A stretch of DNA of 64,000 bases from Agapetus fuscipes (Eukaryota > Arthropoda > Insecta > Trichoptera > Glossosomatidae): assembly GCA_951799405.1 (NCBI GenBank), contig OX637363.1:1-64000 (forward strand). Reading direction: 5' to 3'. Positions 9,771 to 20,029 of the stretch are shown here, in pieces; within the stretch, counting starts at the first letter, position 1, and each line of letters begins with the position of its first letter. The notes below the pieces were generated by a model, which was not told the origin of the DNA, made no database searches, and saw only the letters and a program-made list of their open reading frames with translations. Both the position numbers and the translations under genes were made by a program.

Positions 9771-12700
9771 CCTCGGGGGAAAGGAGGAGTGAATCTTCAA
9801 AAAGACACCCCCTGGCCCGTACTCTGGTAAGAGGAGGAGCGTGCCAGGTTTGTCAACTGACTAAACACTCCCCCCGAAGCAACTTCACCACACCTCGGAA
9901 AGCAGAATTAACCAAAACATCGAGGTGTGGCTTATCTTACCTTAAGGGTATACTACAAAGTCGGGTTACGCGATCTCTGAATTGGGGCGCCTCCGCCTCT
10001 CACGCTCGGCCTCCTCCTTCACGCCAATAACACGAGAGGCAAAGGCCTCCCAAGCACTCCAGTTCTCTTTGCTGTGGAGCATTGACGCCACCATTGCGCC
10101 CACACCCAGGTGATCGGTTCCGATGGCAGCCATGAGAGACTGCCTCGGTTCCGCCCAGGCGGGGCACGAGAGCAGTGTGTGCTCCGCGTCATCGTTTGAC
10201 GAGTCGCAGTGCCAGCATGCTGCAGTTGCTTCTTTGCCAATCCGATGTAGATAGGCACCGAAACAACCGTGTCCGCTCAGCAGCTGCGTGAGCCGGAAGC
10301 TCAGGTCGCCATGTTTCCTCGAGCACCAGGGCCCAAGGTCACCGACAAGCCTGTTCGTCCAGCGTCCCTTGGCTGCCGAACTCCAGCGATCCTACCACTT
10401 CGACATCGTCAAGGCCCTATGCTGCGGTCCCTTACCTGAATCGTACACCGCTTTGCGCTCCAGCGCCAGCAGGTCTACGGGCGGAGAAGAAGCCAGCACC
10501 AAAGCCGCGTCGGCGGAAATGGTGCGGTAGCCGGAGATCACTCGCAGCGCGCTTCTTCTCTGAACGGCAGCCATCTTCTTCCTGTGCTGTTCTACCTCCA
10601 GTGACTTCGCCCAGACGGGTGCCCCATACAGAAGTATGGAGTGAACGACCTCATGCAAGAGTTTCCTTCTACATGATTTCGGTCCACCCACATTCGGCAT
10701 GAGCCTCCCCAGCTGAATCGCCACTCCGCTTGCCTTGGCGGCCGCCAGCTCGATGTGTTCTCCGAAGCGGAGACCACGATCGAGTTGGATCCCCAGGTAC
10801 CGCAGCGATTTCGCTAGCGGCACCTCGAAACCCTCCAGCAGCAGCCGAGGCAGAAGAGGTCGCCGCTTTCGGCAGAACAGCACCGCCTCGGTCTTCTGGA
10901 CTGCGAGCTGCAGTCCGGCTCGGTCGAGCCATCTCTTGACCCGGCGAAGCGCCTCGTTCCCTGAAATTTCGAGATCACGGGAGGTCTTCCCCTCGATCAC
11001 TACCGCGATGTCGTCCGCGAAAGCAACAAGACTCGACCCCTCCGGCATGTCAGTCCGCAACAGTCCATCGTACAGGGCATTCCACAGGGTGGGTCCTAAG
11101 ACCGATCCCTGCGGGACGCCTGACGACACCCGTCGCTTCTCTTCCACGCCAGAAGGGCCGTGACGATACTCCAGCGTCCGGCCATCGAAATAGTTTTCGA
11201 GCATTGCCATCAGATAGTCTGGTACCCGGAAGTCCTCTCTCAACGCTCTGAGAACAAGTTCCCATCGCGCGGAGTTGAAGGCGTTCTTGATATCCAGCGC
11301 TATCATGACGACCCGTCGGTGACTCTTCACCGTGCCCTCCCACGCCCTTCGGATCACACTTACCACGTGACCGACGGCGTCCACCGTAGATCGGCCCCGC
11401 CTGAAGCCGTACTGTCGGTCGGAGAGTCCCCGCTCCGGATCCTCCAGGATGAGCTGTAGTCTCCCGAGCAGGAGGCGCTCAAGGAGCTTCCCGAAGCCGT
11501 CCAGCATGCACAACGGCCTAAAGGAAGAGGGTCCGTCCGCGACCGCCTTTTTGAGAATGAGGACTAGCCTCTGTCTCTTCCAGGAGGCGCCGACTAGGCC
11601 CTCTTCCAGGCACTTGTTGTACACATCGAGCAGCACTTCCGGAAACCCCCGGGCCACCAACAGCACGATCTCATTTGGGACCTCGTCAAGTCCAGGGGCC
11701 TTACCTGTACCTACCTTCCTCGTGGCAGCCTCAAGCTCCTCAGCCGTGAATGGCTGGAGATCGGGCGCAGGTGAAGTAGAACGCACAGTTCTCGGCCGGT
11801 CGTCGTAGCGCGGGAAGAGGCCATCAATTACAGCGGTCAGGTTCCGGGGATCGCTGAGGTAAGGGTCCAGATCCCGTCCCCTCAGTCTATGTCGCACAAT
11901 TTTGTACGGCAGACCCCAGGGGTCCCGATCCACCTCCTCACACAGCTCCCCCCAGCACCTTTCCTTACTGCGCTTGATGGCGCTCTTCAGGGCCTTCTTC
12001 GTCGTCCTGAAATCCTCCACTGCCTGGAGGCTCGTCCATCCCGAGCGCTGAGCACGACGCCGCGAAGCCAAGCATGACCGACGCAGGCCGGCAATCTCCT
12101 CAGTCCACCAATAAACATTTCGCCTGAGGGAGTGCCCACCGCGCCGGACCATGGAGGCGTCGCAGGCCCGCTCCACCACCACGCTCAGGCTACTTACCTT
12201 TTGTTCCGCCCCGGTCGCCGCCGCGATCTCTCGGCTGCCATCCTCGATGACGGTGAGCAGGGATTCGGGGTCCAGGGAGCGGAGGCTCCATCCCGTAGCG
12301 GCGGCCCTCAAGCCGGGGGCGACGGCCCGCAGCCCTATCGCCAGAGTGAAGGTCACGTACTGGTGATCACTTTGCGTGTGTTCTGGGAGCACACGCCAGT
12401 TCTTCACCCGTCCGATCATTCCTTCATCAGCGAAGGTTACGTCGATGACAGAACCCGTGGCGCCTCTGCGGAAGGTGAACTCCCCACCGACATTTGCAGG
12501 CAGCAAATGTAGGCACGAAGCCACCTCACACAGGAGAGCACCCCGTCGGTTCGTCACCGGCGAGCCCCAGTCCGTCGCCCGCCAGCACCACAGGCACCGA
12601 CGCCGTCCGGACATCCTCCTCGAGGCGTCGCAGGTCCTCCTCGAACTGCTCAATCGGATGGTTGGGGGAGAAGTAGCAGCTGTAGATTCTACAGCCTGCC

Positions 12701-14200
12701 ACCTCCACCCAGGTCCACCCGCGAGCAGCGGGGGCAGGAGCACTCCTGGCGACGCACAGGCTCGTAGAGGGAAAGAAGATGGCCGCCGACCCGGCGCCGT
12801 CACAGTACCAGCGACTGGAACAGTCACGATACTGCTCTGACACCAGGACGACGTCCACCCCCCTCTCTCGCACCACCTGAAACATAAGATCCTGGGCCGC
12901 TTGGCAGTGGCCCAGGTTTATTTGGATTACTTTAATTTCAGACATCTTTGAAAAGCCTCGCATTGTGAACTTCCACACCAGTGCGTGGCCCTATGACCCG
13001 CCCTCGAGCAGGGTGCGCAGTGCAATGCGGCACTACACCCTGCCGCCGCATGCCCCTCCGCTCCGCAGCGCCTGCAGAGCCTCTCGCTCCCGGGCCCCAC
13101 AACACTGCACCGGGATGCAATGTGGGAGAACCCAAGGCAGCGGAAGCACTGCCTCACGTCCACCCTCGGACGCAAGCGGCATCGGAGGAGCCCGATTTCT
13201 AGATGCCCCTCCCGAATGAGGGCATCTGTCCTCGTTGTCCACGGCACCCTCGCCGTGCACAGGTAGGACCCCCACTGGGTCGGTCTCAGGGGAAGGACCT
13301 CGACTTCACCGACGTCCCCCCCCAGAGCCCGGCCCAGGGCGGCCCTCACTTCCCCGACCTCTACACCCTCGTAGAGGTCCTTGATGGTGACTGTCCTTTT
13401 TGGGGACAGCCTCTTAACCACCAAGTCAGGCCCAGCGACTTCGGCCAGTAGTCTCTCCAGAGCCGGCCCCCGGGTCTCACCCTTGGCCAGGCGAATCTGA
13501 AGCGAGCCGCCGGCACCCTTTCGGATGCCGTGCACCACTGGCAGGCCTGAGTTTTCCTTCCCCCCCGCAGAAGCCAAGCTTCTGAGGACCCTCGCGTATG
13601 AGGGCGGGTCGTCCGACTTAGTGGCCGGGGAGATGGTAATATTCTCCGCCGGCCTTGATAATCGTTTTTGGTTATTACCAGCTTTTTTATTCTTACTCTT
13701 TACCAGGGTCCATTGTCCTTGTTGCTGCTGCTGCTGTTGTTTCTGCCGCTGCTGCGTCTGTTGTTGCTGCCGCCGCTGCTGCTGCTGCTGCTTTTGCTGC
13801 TGCTGCTGCTGCTGCTGCTGCCGTTGCTGCTGTTTCTGCTGCTGCTGCGGTCGTTGCCTCTGTGAGTGGTTGATGGGCGGCCGCTGCTCTTGCTGCGAAT
13901 CCTCGCTTTCTGGAGGCTTCTTTAGCCTCTTCTTCTTTGGCCGCTTCTTTGGCGGCTCTTGTCGCTTCAGCGGCTCTTGCCGCTTTGGTGATTCCGTCCG
14001 CTTTGACGGCTCCTTGCCTCTTTCTTTCATCGGCGAGGTCTGGCAGTCACCGTCCCGAACATCGCGGATCAGGTCCACGAGGCTGTCCAGGACCGCCTGC
14101 AACTCATTGCTCGCCGTCCCCACTCCTATCTTAATCGGTACATGCACGTTGGTTCGTGTCCCGATAAACTCCTCGACCTTTCGCAGGCCCGTCAACGTCA
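9727..14200 (-). mobile_element. Element 3: SART-orientation telomeric LINE, 5'-truncated and defective
   Basis: It reads right to left. The 3' end is a 44-nt poly(A) (plus-strand T run 9727-9770) joined on the minus strand to GGTTAGG, so sense is on the TTAGG strand. The 3'UTR is about 9771-9965, ORF2 is 9966-12945 and ORF1 is 12927-14201. ORF1 starts about 50 residues into the protein compared with element 1, and no 5'UTR or telomere repeat separates it from element 4. Two lesions break ORF2. It is the same family as element 1. Confidence 0.88.
9966..12945 (-). pseudogene. ORF2 of element 3: endonuclease and RT, broken by deletion and stop
   Basis: The ATG at 12945 overlaps ORF1 by 19 nt (MSEIKVIQINLGHC). 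Next to about 12565 a net loss of about 17 nt, judged against element 1, removes the FNAW part of the catalytic GDFNAW motif and shifts the frame. The rest is readable: NVGGEFTFRRG, SDHQYVTF, GKAPGLDEVPNEIV, IALDIKNAFNSARW, SGVPQGSVLGP and catalytic FADD. A TAG at 10394-10392 interrupts the C-terminal region in frame. The same frame continues for about 142 codons through SGHGCFGAYLHRIG and CWHC...HTLLSC to a TAA at 9966. The stop looks like CAG to TAG. No RNase H is visible between RT and the zinc motif. The product would lack a working endonuclease. Confidence 0.88.
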
Positions 14201-14201
14201 A
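12927..14201 (-). CDS. ORF1 of element 3, 5'-truncated, Gln-rich with zinc knuckles
   Basis: About 424 codons are open. The first codon in view is TTG, not ATG, and alignment by eye with element 1 (TNVHVP near the start) indicates about 50 N-terminal residues are missing, so initiation is doubtful. Order: conserved TNVHVP patch; Lys/Pro/Glu-rich region; a long Gln tract from CAG repeats (about plus-strand 13715-13860); a conserved centre with TVTIKDLYEGVEVGEVRAAL; and knuckles CFRCLGFSHIASRC, CRRCGAEGHAAAGC and CAPCSRAGHRATHWC. The stop at 12927 lies inside the ORF2 start region. Confidence 0.85.
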   Translation of the reverse strand: MTLTGLRKVEEFIGTRTNVHVPIKIGVGTASNELQAVLDSLVDLIRDVRDGDCQTSPMKERGKEPSKRTESPKRQEPLKRQEPPKKRPKKKRLKKPPESEDSQQEQRPPINHSQRQRPQQQQKQQQRQQQQQQQQQKQQQQQRRQQQQTQQRQKQQQQQQQGQWTLVKSKNKKAGNNQKRLSRPAENITISPATKSDDPPSYARVLRSLASAGGKENSGLPVVHGIRKGAGGSLQIRLAKGETRGPALERLLAEVAGPDLVVKRLSPKRTVTIKDLYEGVEVGEVRAALGRALGGDVGEVEVLPLRPTQWGSYLCTARVPWTTRTDALIREGHLEIGLLRCRLRPRVDVRQCFRCLGFSHIASRCSVVGPGSERLCRRCGAEGHAAAGCSAALHCAPCSRAGHRATHWCGSSQCEAFQRCLKLK

Positions 14202-14947
14202 CTGCTGATGTGCATCTTCTGGTGTAAAAAACTTGAAGATCGTGCTTAAACTTTTTGTGTAAAATAGAAAAAACAGTTTTTTGAGGTTAGAAATTGACTT
14301 TTTGTGAAACGCTGCCTAAGTCGTTTGTGTTAAAAATTCTTTGAGTGCGCCATCGGATGCGCCTCATTGACGTGCACAATAAACATCGCTGGAGCACTTA
14401 CTTTAAATCATTCGTTGAAGAATAATATCAAATTTTGTAAAAACCACGTGTTCGGCAATTCTGGATTGGTCGTGTTTTTTTTCGACAAAATTGGTCTCTA
14501 TTTGAAGCTGCTGCTTATGCGCATTTTCTGGTGTAAAAAAATTGAAGATCGTGTTTTAACTTTTTGTGCAAAATAGAAAAAACAGTTTTTTAGGTTAAAA
14601 AATTTGACTATTGTGAAACGCTGCCTAACTCGACTGTGTTAAAAATTCTTTGAGTGCGCCATCGGATGCGCCTCATTGATGTGCACAATAAACATTGCTG
14701 GAGCACTTTGTTTAAATCATTCATTGAAGAACAATATTAAATTTTGTAAAAACCACGTGTTTGACAATTCTGGATTGGTCGTGTCTTTTTGTGACAAACT
14801 TGGTCTCCATTTGAAGCTGCAATTAATGCGCATCTATTGATATAGTGAAAGCTGAAGATAGTGTGTATACATTTTGTGCTAAATGGAAAAAAAAAACAGT
14901 TTTTAGTATTGAAATATAAAAAGTATCTTGGAATCGTGTGAGCGAAC
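14201..14947 (+). repeat. 5'UTR tandem repeat of element 4, about 307-bp unit, 2.4 copies
   Basis: The units begin near 14201 (truncated), 14509 and 14816 with variants of gctgctgcttatgcgcattt, and share the block aaacgctgcctaa and the phrase gagtgcgccatcggatgcgc. The third copy runs into the ORF1 leader. The sequence is unrelated by eye to the element 2 5'UTR repeats, although the ORF1 proteins are homologous. Confidence 0.88.
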
Positions 14948-16138
14948 ATGTTACGTTCACCACCTTCCAGGACGCCTGGTTCAAGGGCCTCGAGGTCACT
15001 TTCACCACCCGGCTCACCTAAGGAAAGAGATTCACTCCCATCTGTCGCTGTGCGTATTGCTCTTCTCTGCCAGCAGATTTTGAAGAAGGCCAAGTCCCCG
15101 GACATCGTCGAGTGGGCCTCGCAGATTGAGGCATTATCAAACACCTTACGAATGGATAAAATTCCTGCGACGATCACGACTCCCGCTCCCTTGTCTGACT
15201 TGGGAGAGATCAAGAGCCAGATTGCCAGTCTGGCAGCCAGGGTCGAAGAACTTGCGAAGCCTAGCTTCGTAAGTTCTAGCGGATATTCCGCCGCCGTCAG
15301 GGTGAACTTGCCCGCTAACACTCCCCGAGAAGAAAGGCGTTTGCCAAATATTGCGAAGGAGCCTGAAAGGACCTTCGCACTTATTGTTTCAAGTGGTAAT
15401 GAAGACGATACATCGGACTCCATTAGGAAGAAGATTACCTCGTCTGTTAAGCCTCAGGAACTCAAAATTGGAATTAAGGGCGTGGCAGCGATTTAAAAAA
15501 ATAGAGTAGTTATCACGTTACCGAATGCGGAGCACGCTTCAAGGCTTCGGGAGGCTGTGGAGACTAAAACCACCCTTAAGGCAGAGGAAATCAAACGACG
15601 TCAACCTCTCGTCATCTTCAAAGGTCTTTCCAAAGACATCTCCGAGGTCGAATTTTTGGAATGCTTAGAATTCCAAAATGACTCTATTGCGGATTTTACT
15701 CAAGGAAAGACTTTAGGAGACGAGTTAAAAATCGTCCGCACCACAAAAAACAAGAACGAAAGACTGAAAAATCTTATTGTTTCGGTCAAATCCACACTTA
15801 GAACCACCTTACTCTCTCTCGGCAGGGTTAACGTAGGATTCTCACGAGTCCACGTGGAGGACTGCTCTCCCATTGTCCAATGTTACATCTGTCTTGGTTT
15901 CGGCCATTTGTCTTTCAAGTGCATGGAAAAACAAAGGTGTATGCACTGTTCTCAAGATCATCGCTTCACAGATTGCCCTGACAAGGATATTAAGGATAAA
16001 GAAAATTGCTTCAATTGCGTCAAGGCCAACAGGCGATCGAGCATTAAAGTGCCTACAAACCATAGAGCTAACAGCCGCCTTTGCACATATTCTAAGTTCC
16101 TGGAAGAACGCGCACAGGAAACCATAAACTATGGTTAA
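14948..16138 (+). pseudogene. ORF1 of element 4, one in-frame stop
   Basis: It spans 397 codons including the terminal stop, against 396 in element 2, and homology is clear throughout: QQILKKAKSPDIVEWA, LAARVEELAKP, KIGIKGVAAI, NVGFSRVHVEDCSPIVQC. The zinc clusters CYICLGFGHLSFKC, CMHCSQDHRFTDC and a third are complete. A TAA at 15494-15496 replaces the Ser codon of the element 2 'AIS' motif and would cut the protein at about 182 residues. No frameshift is seen. The terminal codons AACTATGGTTAA keep the ORF2 ATG overlapping the end of ORF1. Confidence 0.88.
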
Positions 16139-16874
16139 ACCAACGCCCCCCACTGTTCTCTTGATGGAATCTCAGCCACGCTAAGAAGACAGCCCCAAAA
16201 TATTCAGAATTCCCGTCAGTTATGCCAAGCGAGCCATTCACCGGAGAACCCTGGAAGAATGGAACAGAAGATATATAGACAGCTAGAAGACAACTAGACA
16301 GCATCAAGGGCAGCATTACCAGATTGTTTTCTTCAAACTATTCACAATGTAATTACTTTTTTTTTCAGGAAAATCCATCAGATGCGCTTTGAGCTCACCC
16401 AATTCCTCACGAGATATGGAGGGTTCATGGCGCATCTGCACCGTTTTAAAACATGCTCCATTTTCAGAGGCGTTATGCAGAAACAAAGATGAGGACTTTG
16501 CAAACATCGCTCCAGTGATAGGTCATAAGGACCTATCACCATAGCCTTTTCTTTTTATAGAAATAGTTAGAATAACTGAATTGGGTATATAAAAAGCCGA
16601 GCTCCCTTCTGGAGTGACGGAAGGCCTGCAAAGATTTCTGAGTAGTCCAGCTTCTCTTGACGAGGTTTCTGTGGTTCCCTCGTCAAACAAGCAAATGCGG
16701 AGAAGTTCCCACTAGGCCACAGCCGATCTTCCTCCCCATCCTTTCCATCCACGAACTTCGACCGTTCGAACAATTACAGCTTAGAACAGATAGAAACATA
16801 TGCAATCCACTTTGAAGATATAAGCCTTGTACGTGATTAGCAGGGCAAATAATAGTGTAACCCCACATCAAAAA

Positions 16875-16911
16875 CCTAACCTAACCTAACCTAACCTAAC
16901 CTAACCTAACC
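16875..16911 (+). repeat. Short telomeric repeat block (CCTAA)7, innermost
   Basis: About seven pentamers follow element 4. After this no telomere repeats occur in the window, so this is the boundary between the telomeric LINE array and ordinary subtelomeric DNA. Confidence 0.93.
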
Positions 16912-16913
16912 TT

Positions 16914-17002
16914 GCGAAGTCAAAATGTTTCCAATAAAGTGTTTTTGTCATTAAATAACAAAAACATCACAATCTATACTATAAAACCAAAACCCCGTTT
17001 GT
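16914..17002 (-). repeat. Inverted duplicate of 19377-19465
   Basis: tgcgaagtcaaaatgtttcc onward matches the reverse complement of 19465 down to about 19377, with two mismatches counted by eye over about 85 bases. It starts 3 nt from the last telomere repeat. The source lies in the intron upstream of the gene fragment at 18763-19373. Confidence 0.88.
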
Positions 17003-17529
17003 TGGTAATGCGATAAAATGGTGAAGGACTAAACGGTTTTGGCTGTCTTTCGTTTCAAAATAAAGTCCGTAATCTGGGAAGGGCTTTAGCGTACAAAAAA
17101 ATGGTAAAATAACGCAGAACATGTTTAAATTTGTGAAATGCTGAACGTCGTTTTTATATGGGAATTGATCATTTTCAACTTCATCTAATTGACAGATTTT
17201 TGTTCCATATTCAAATTTCATTAAATGTGTTCGGTTTGAAATATTGTGAGAGGTTGAACAAAATCAAATTAATAAAATAAACTGGTAAGTACAAAATTTG
17301 AAAATGGAATAAAAAATCCTATTATTCATCAACAGCCTTTACCAAACAGAACTCTTTTGAAAAAAAAAAATGGAATTTAGCTTTTCAACCGTCAAAGTCA
17401 TGAAAAGCGTTCAAGGTTAAATAAATAAGTCTTTAATCTCAGTTACAAATATATGCACACATTTAAGGTTCATATTGAATGGATGCCCAAAAGGAAACAC
17501 ATGTTAGTTTGTGCATAGGGTCTCTAATC
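17003..17529. other. AT-rich sequence, no gene recognised
   Basis: There is no coding similarity or clear repeat, apart from short A and T runs and a (TAATC)n stretch near 17523 that forms the tail of the adjacent repeat A copy. Confidence 0.6.
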
Positions 17530-17765
17530 TAATCTAATCTAAGCTGCAAAGATATATATCATTTAAGATTTATATTAAATGCATTCCCACAAGCAGACAT
17601 GTATAATTTCGCGCTAACACATGCCGCATGTGGACCTACAATATAAAAACCCAATCTCAAATGAACATAAGCCTTGCAACTCTTGCCGTCCTTCCCTGAA
17701 ACAGGGGTGACATTGGCAAAGTGAACCAATTTTTTTTCAGTATGGGTGGTCAGCCGCATAACAAC
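17530..17765 (-). repeat. Repeat A copy (unclassified interspersed repeat of about 240 bp)
   Basis: In sense orientation repeat A starts ttccttgacttataggttgg, continues gaggctgaccacccatac and ggttcactttgccaatgtca, and ends gcaacttagattatagatta or a short (GATTA)n run. This minus-strand copy is full length except that its first bases are altered (tataagtagag on the plus strand). There are about 18 copies in the window. The class is unknown: no TIRs and no tRNA-type A/B boxes were recognised. Confidence 0.85.
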
Positions 17766-17769
17766 CTAT

Positions 17770-18760
17770 AAGTAGAGATGTGCAAAAGCGGTGCCATAAT
17801 TTCCCAAAAAGCGGTTCCAAGATTATCAAAAAGCGGTGTTATACGGTGTAATCGCCAAAATACCAGCAAATCGCTAAATATATTATAATTTAAATAAATA
17901 ATTCCACATATCGAGTTTAAATATTTTTTATTATACTTAATTTAAGTAGGCCTACATTAAGTGCACAAATGACTAGGCCCCTAGTCAAATGCCAACATTG
18001 TTAGGGTCTCAGCATTTTCTGGTAGCAATCGTCTACGGTGGTCACTTACGACTAATGAGTACGCTGAGAATGACCTCTCAGAGTCTACATTAGAAGGTAG
18101 TAACCATATAGCCTTGAGACAGGCACTTGCGAAGTCAGTGAGACTCAGTTTCAGGGAGCATTGTTATGTTTCGATTCAAAGGTATCTCCAGGATACTTAC
18201 ATCCGGCTAGCTCTCATCAGCATCACTCTCAGGGCGTGGGGTTCTTTCTTTGGTATTGCTTACTTATATCTTGGGAAGGTTGTATAATTAAAAGATAAGT
18301 TTAACATGAACAAATAAGGGTTTATTTAATCTACTAATATGGGGAAAAAGGGGAATTTAGGGATTGGCACGACCTGCAGGTTGTCCCTATAACACTCCCT
18401 ATTCTGTTGCCTGGTGTTCCGAACGGAAGGCCTGGGCCAGCGCCCCAGGCTAGCGGCGGCTCACAAGGCGGACGCCTCCACACGTGGGAGCCCCTGGGTG
18501 GGCGCTCCTATGCCTCTGGTCCACAAGGCGGGTGCTTTGCTGGCAGGAAATCCAAGTAGATGGGGGGGGAGGGAGCTCCATTGTAGTGCCCCCTCTTGCA
18601 CCGCTTGGTGCTTGGTCGCTGACGTCTTAGTCGGTTGACATCTTGCCGGGAACTCACGAACGACGGCCTGATAAGTTCACACGGTGCAGTTCGGCCGCTT
18701 CCGTGACCGTTCGGCTCCGTTCGGCCCACAAACACACACTGCACACTTCGGGATTGTTTT
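17770..18760. other. No gene recognised; GC-rich patch at 18410-18720
   Basis: 17770-18410 is AT-rich with short repeats (aaaagcggt). From 18410 to 18720 the base composition rises sharply in GC (cacaaggcgg occurs twice, ggcctgggccagcgcc), unlike either flank. ORFs here are short and resemble nothing I know. It could be an LTR or promoter of an old element; this is not supported further. Confidence 0.4.
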
Positions 18761-18762
18761 TT

Positions 18763-19373
18763 TTATATGTTATTTAAAATAACATAACAGCATAACAATT
18801 CAACCACATTCACATGTGAACACCCTGGCTTCGCAAGTTCACCTTTTACAATGCGTTGCAGTTCCTCGTGGCCCGACTTAAAAGTAACTATGTCAATTTT
18901 CTTGACAAACGGGACATTTCCAATTGCAATCTCCAGGTCGCGGAGAGACATAGCTGGTTTCCCCAGATTTCGAGGATCGAACAAGTCACCAAGACTTGCC
19001 CAGAGCTTCTTGGCTGGATCATTCCCCTTCAACTCCTTTAGCTTCATCGACGCTTTTATGGCTGCTTGTTTCAGTTGCTCGGTTAATTTCCCCCTCTGAA
19101 TTGTTGGAATTCCATCCAGCAACAAGTTAACTTCTGGCAGGAAGTTACCATTCCCTGTTGGTTTAATAAATTGTATGATTGTTTGTGGGAATACAACTAA
19201 CAGCTAGTAATTTTTGAAGAATATAACTGCAACTTACCCAAGATAGTAAACTTGCTGCAAAGGTCATCAACCTTCTTAAACAGAAGGTGTCCAGTAGGAT
19301 AATTTGTTCCCTCAAGGAAAGTTATCAGCTCGAATAAGTCCTTGCAACTCTTCACAACATATAAAGCTTGAAT
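18763..19373 (-). CDS. Two-exon gene fragment, unidentified (possibly transposase-derived)
   Basis: On the minus strand an acceptor tttgcag at 19380-19374 opens exon A (19373-19238), which ends at G|gtaagt. An 83-nt intron (19237-19155) ends aacag, and exon B (19154-18763) continues in the same frame to a TAA. Exon A encodes ALYVVKSCKDLFELITFLEG and more; exon B encodes LPEVNLLLDGIPTIQRGKL, a helical middle, and DLFDPRNLGKPAMSLRDL. The continuity of frame across consensus splice sites supports a real gene. Upstream exons were not found. The phrase 'LFDPRNL' recalls hAT-type transposase C-terminal parts, but I cannot assign a family. Confidence 0.5.
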
Positions 19374-19887
19374 CTGCAAACGGGGATTTGGTTTTATAGT
19401 ATAGATTGTGATGTTTTTGTTATTTAATGACAAAAATACTTTATTGGAAACATTTTGACTTCGCATTTCTTGTTAATTGTCATTTATTTTGATTGCTATA
19501 TCCATCGATATAAATAATATACATAGATGGAGCGCGTGAGTGTTTTCCTATACAAACGGTTGTGCCACAAAATTGTAGGCACATAATGAAAGAAAGAGAA
19601 AGAAACATCATAAATTTTGTTATGTTTCCGTCTCTTTCATGATCTCCATGACAACGTCAGGGGCCGTACTCAGGCCGCCACATTAAAAAATGCATAAAAG
19701 TTATTTTTTGTAAGCAAAGTATATTAATTGAAATTATAAATCATTTAATCACAGTGACTTACATTTTTCATTTTTCATTTTTAAGACTTGAGAATGGAAT
19801 AAAAATGTGCCATATTATATTTATATAATTCTTACAATACATCAATAATCATCGTAAGTGGTGAGAAAATATTATTATTTAAGGTAT
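19374..19887. other. Intron-side and AT-rich sequence, no further exon recognised
   Basis: This stretch holds the source of the inverted duplication (19377-19465) and then AT-rich sequence. A candidate upstream exon for the minus-strand gene fragment was not seen. Confidence 0.5.
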
Positions 19888-20015
19888 ATTTTTAATACAT
19901 GCCCACAAGCAGACACCTGTAAGTTGACGCTAACACATGCTGCATGCTCACTAACATTAAAAATAATATAATCTAAAATTAACATAAGCGCCACAACTTT
20001 TTCCCGAGAAATTTC
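19888..20015 (-). repeat. Repeat A, diverged partial copy
   Basis: Sequence from tacatgcccacaagcagaca through gctaacacatgctgcatg to aacataagcgccacaact matches the middle and 3' half of repeat A with many changes. The head is missing. Confidence 0.7.
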
Positions 20016-20029
20016 AGAAATGTTTTGGA

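Larger units (their letters stand above)
14201..16874 (+). mobile_element. Element 4: ORF1-only derivative of the TRAS-orientation family
   Basis: It contains tandem 5'UTR repeats, an ORF1 homologous to element 2, a trace of ORF2 start (ATG at 16132 reading about 17 codons to a stop), about 700 nt of 3' sequence, a short A run, and AACCTAACC. Its last 60 nt resemble the element 2 3' end (ccttgt.cgtgat.agca.gg). About 3.6 kb of ORF2 is missing, so it would need enzymes in trans. The left boundary abuts element 3 with no telomere repeat. Confidence 0.83.

Noticed and set aside
10735..12512. Several plus-strand ORFs of 62-154 codons
   Set aside because: Antisense to element 3 ORF2, which carries RT and endonuclease motifs.
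13525..14208. Cys-rich plus-strand ORF of 227 codons
   Set aside because: It is the antisense reading of the Gln-repeat in element 3 ORF1. The Cys codons are tgc/tgt from the complement of CAG.
1..16911. Treating the array as certainly a chromosome end
   Set aside because: Interstitial telomere repeats with these LINEs are possible, and the left edge is just the window limit. Kept as inference only.
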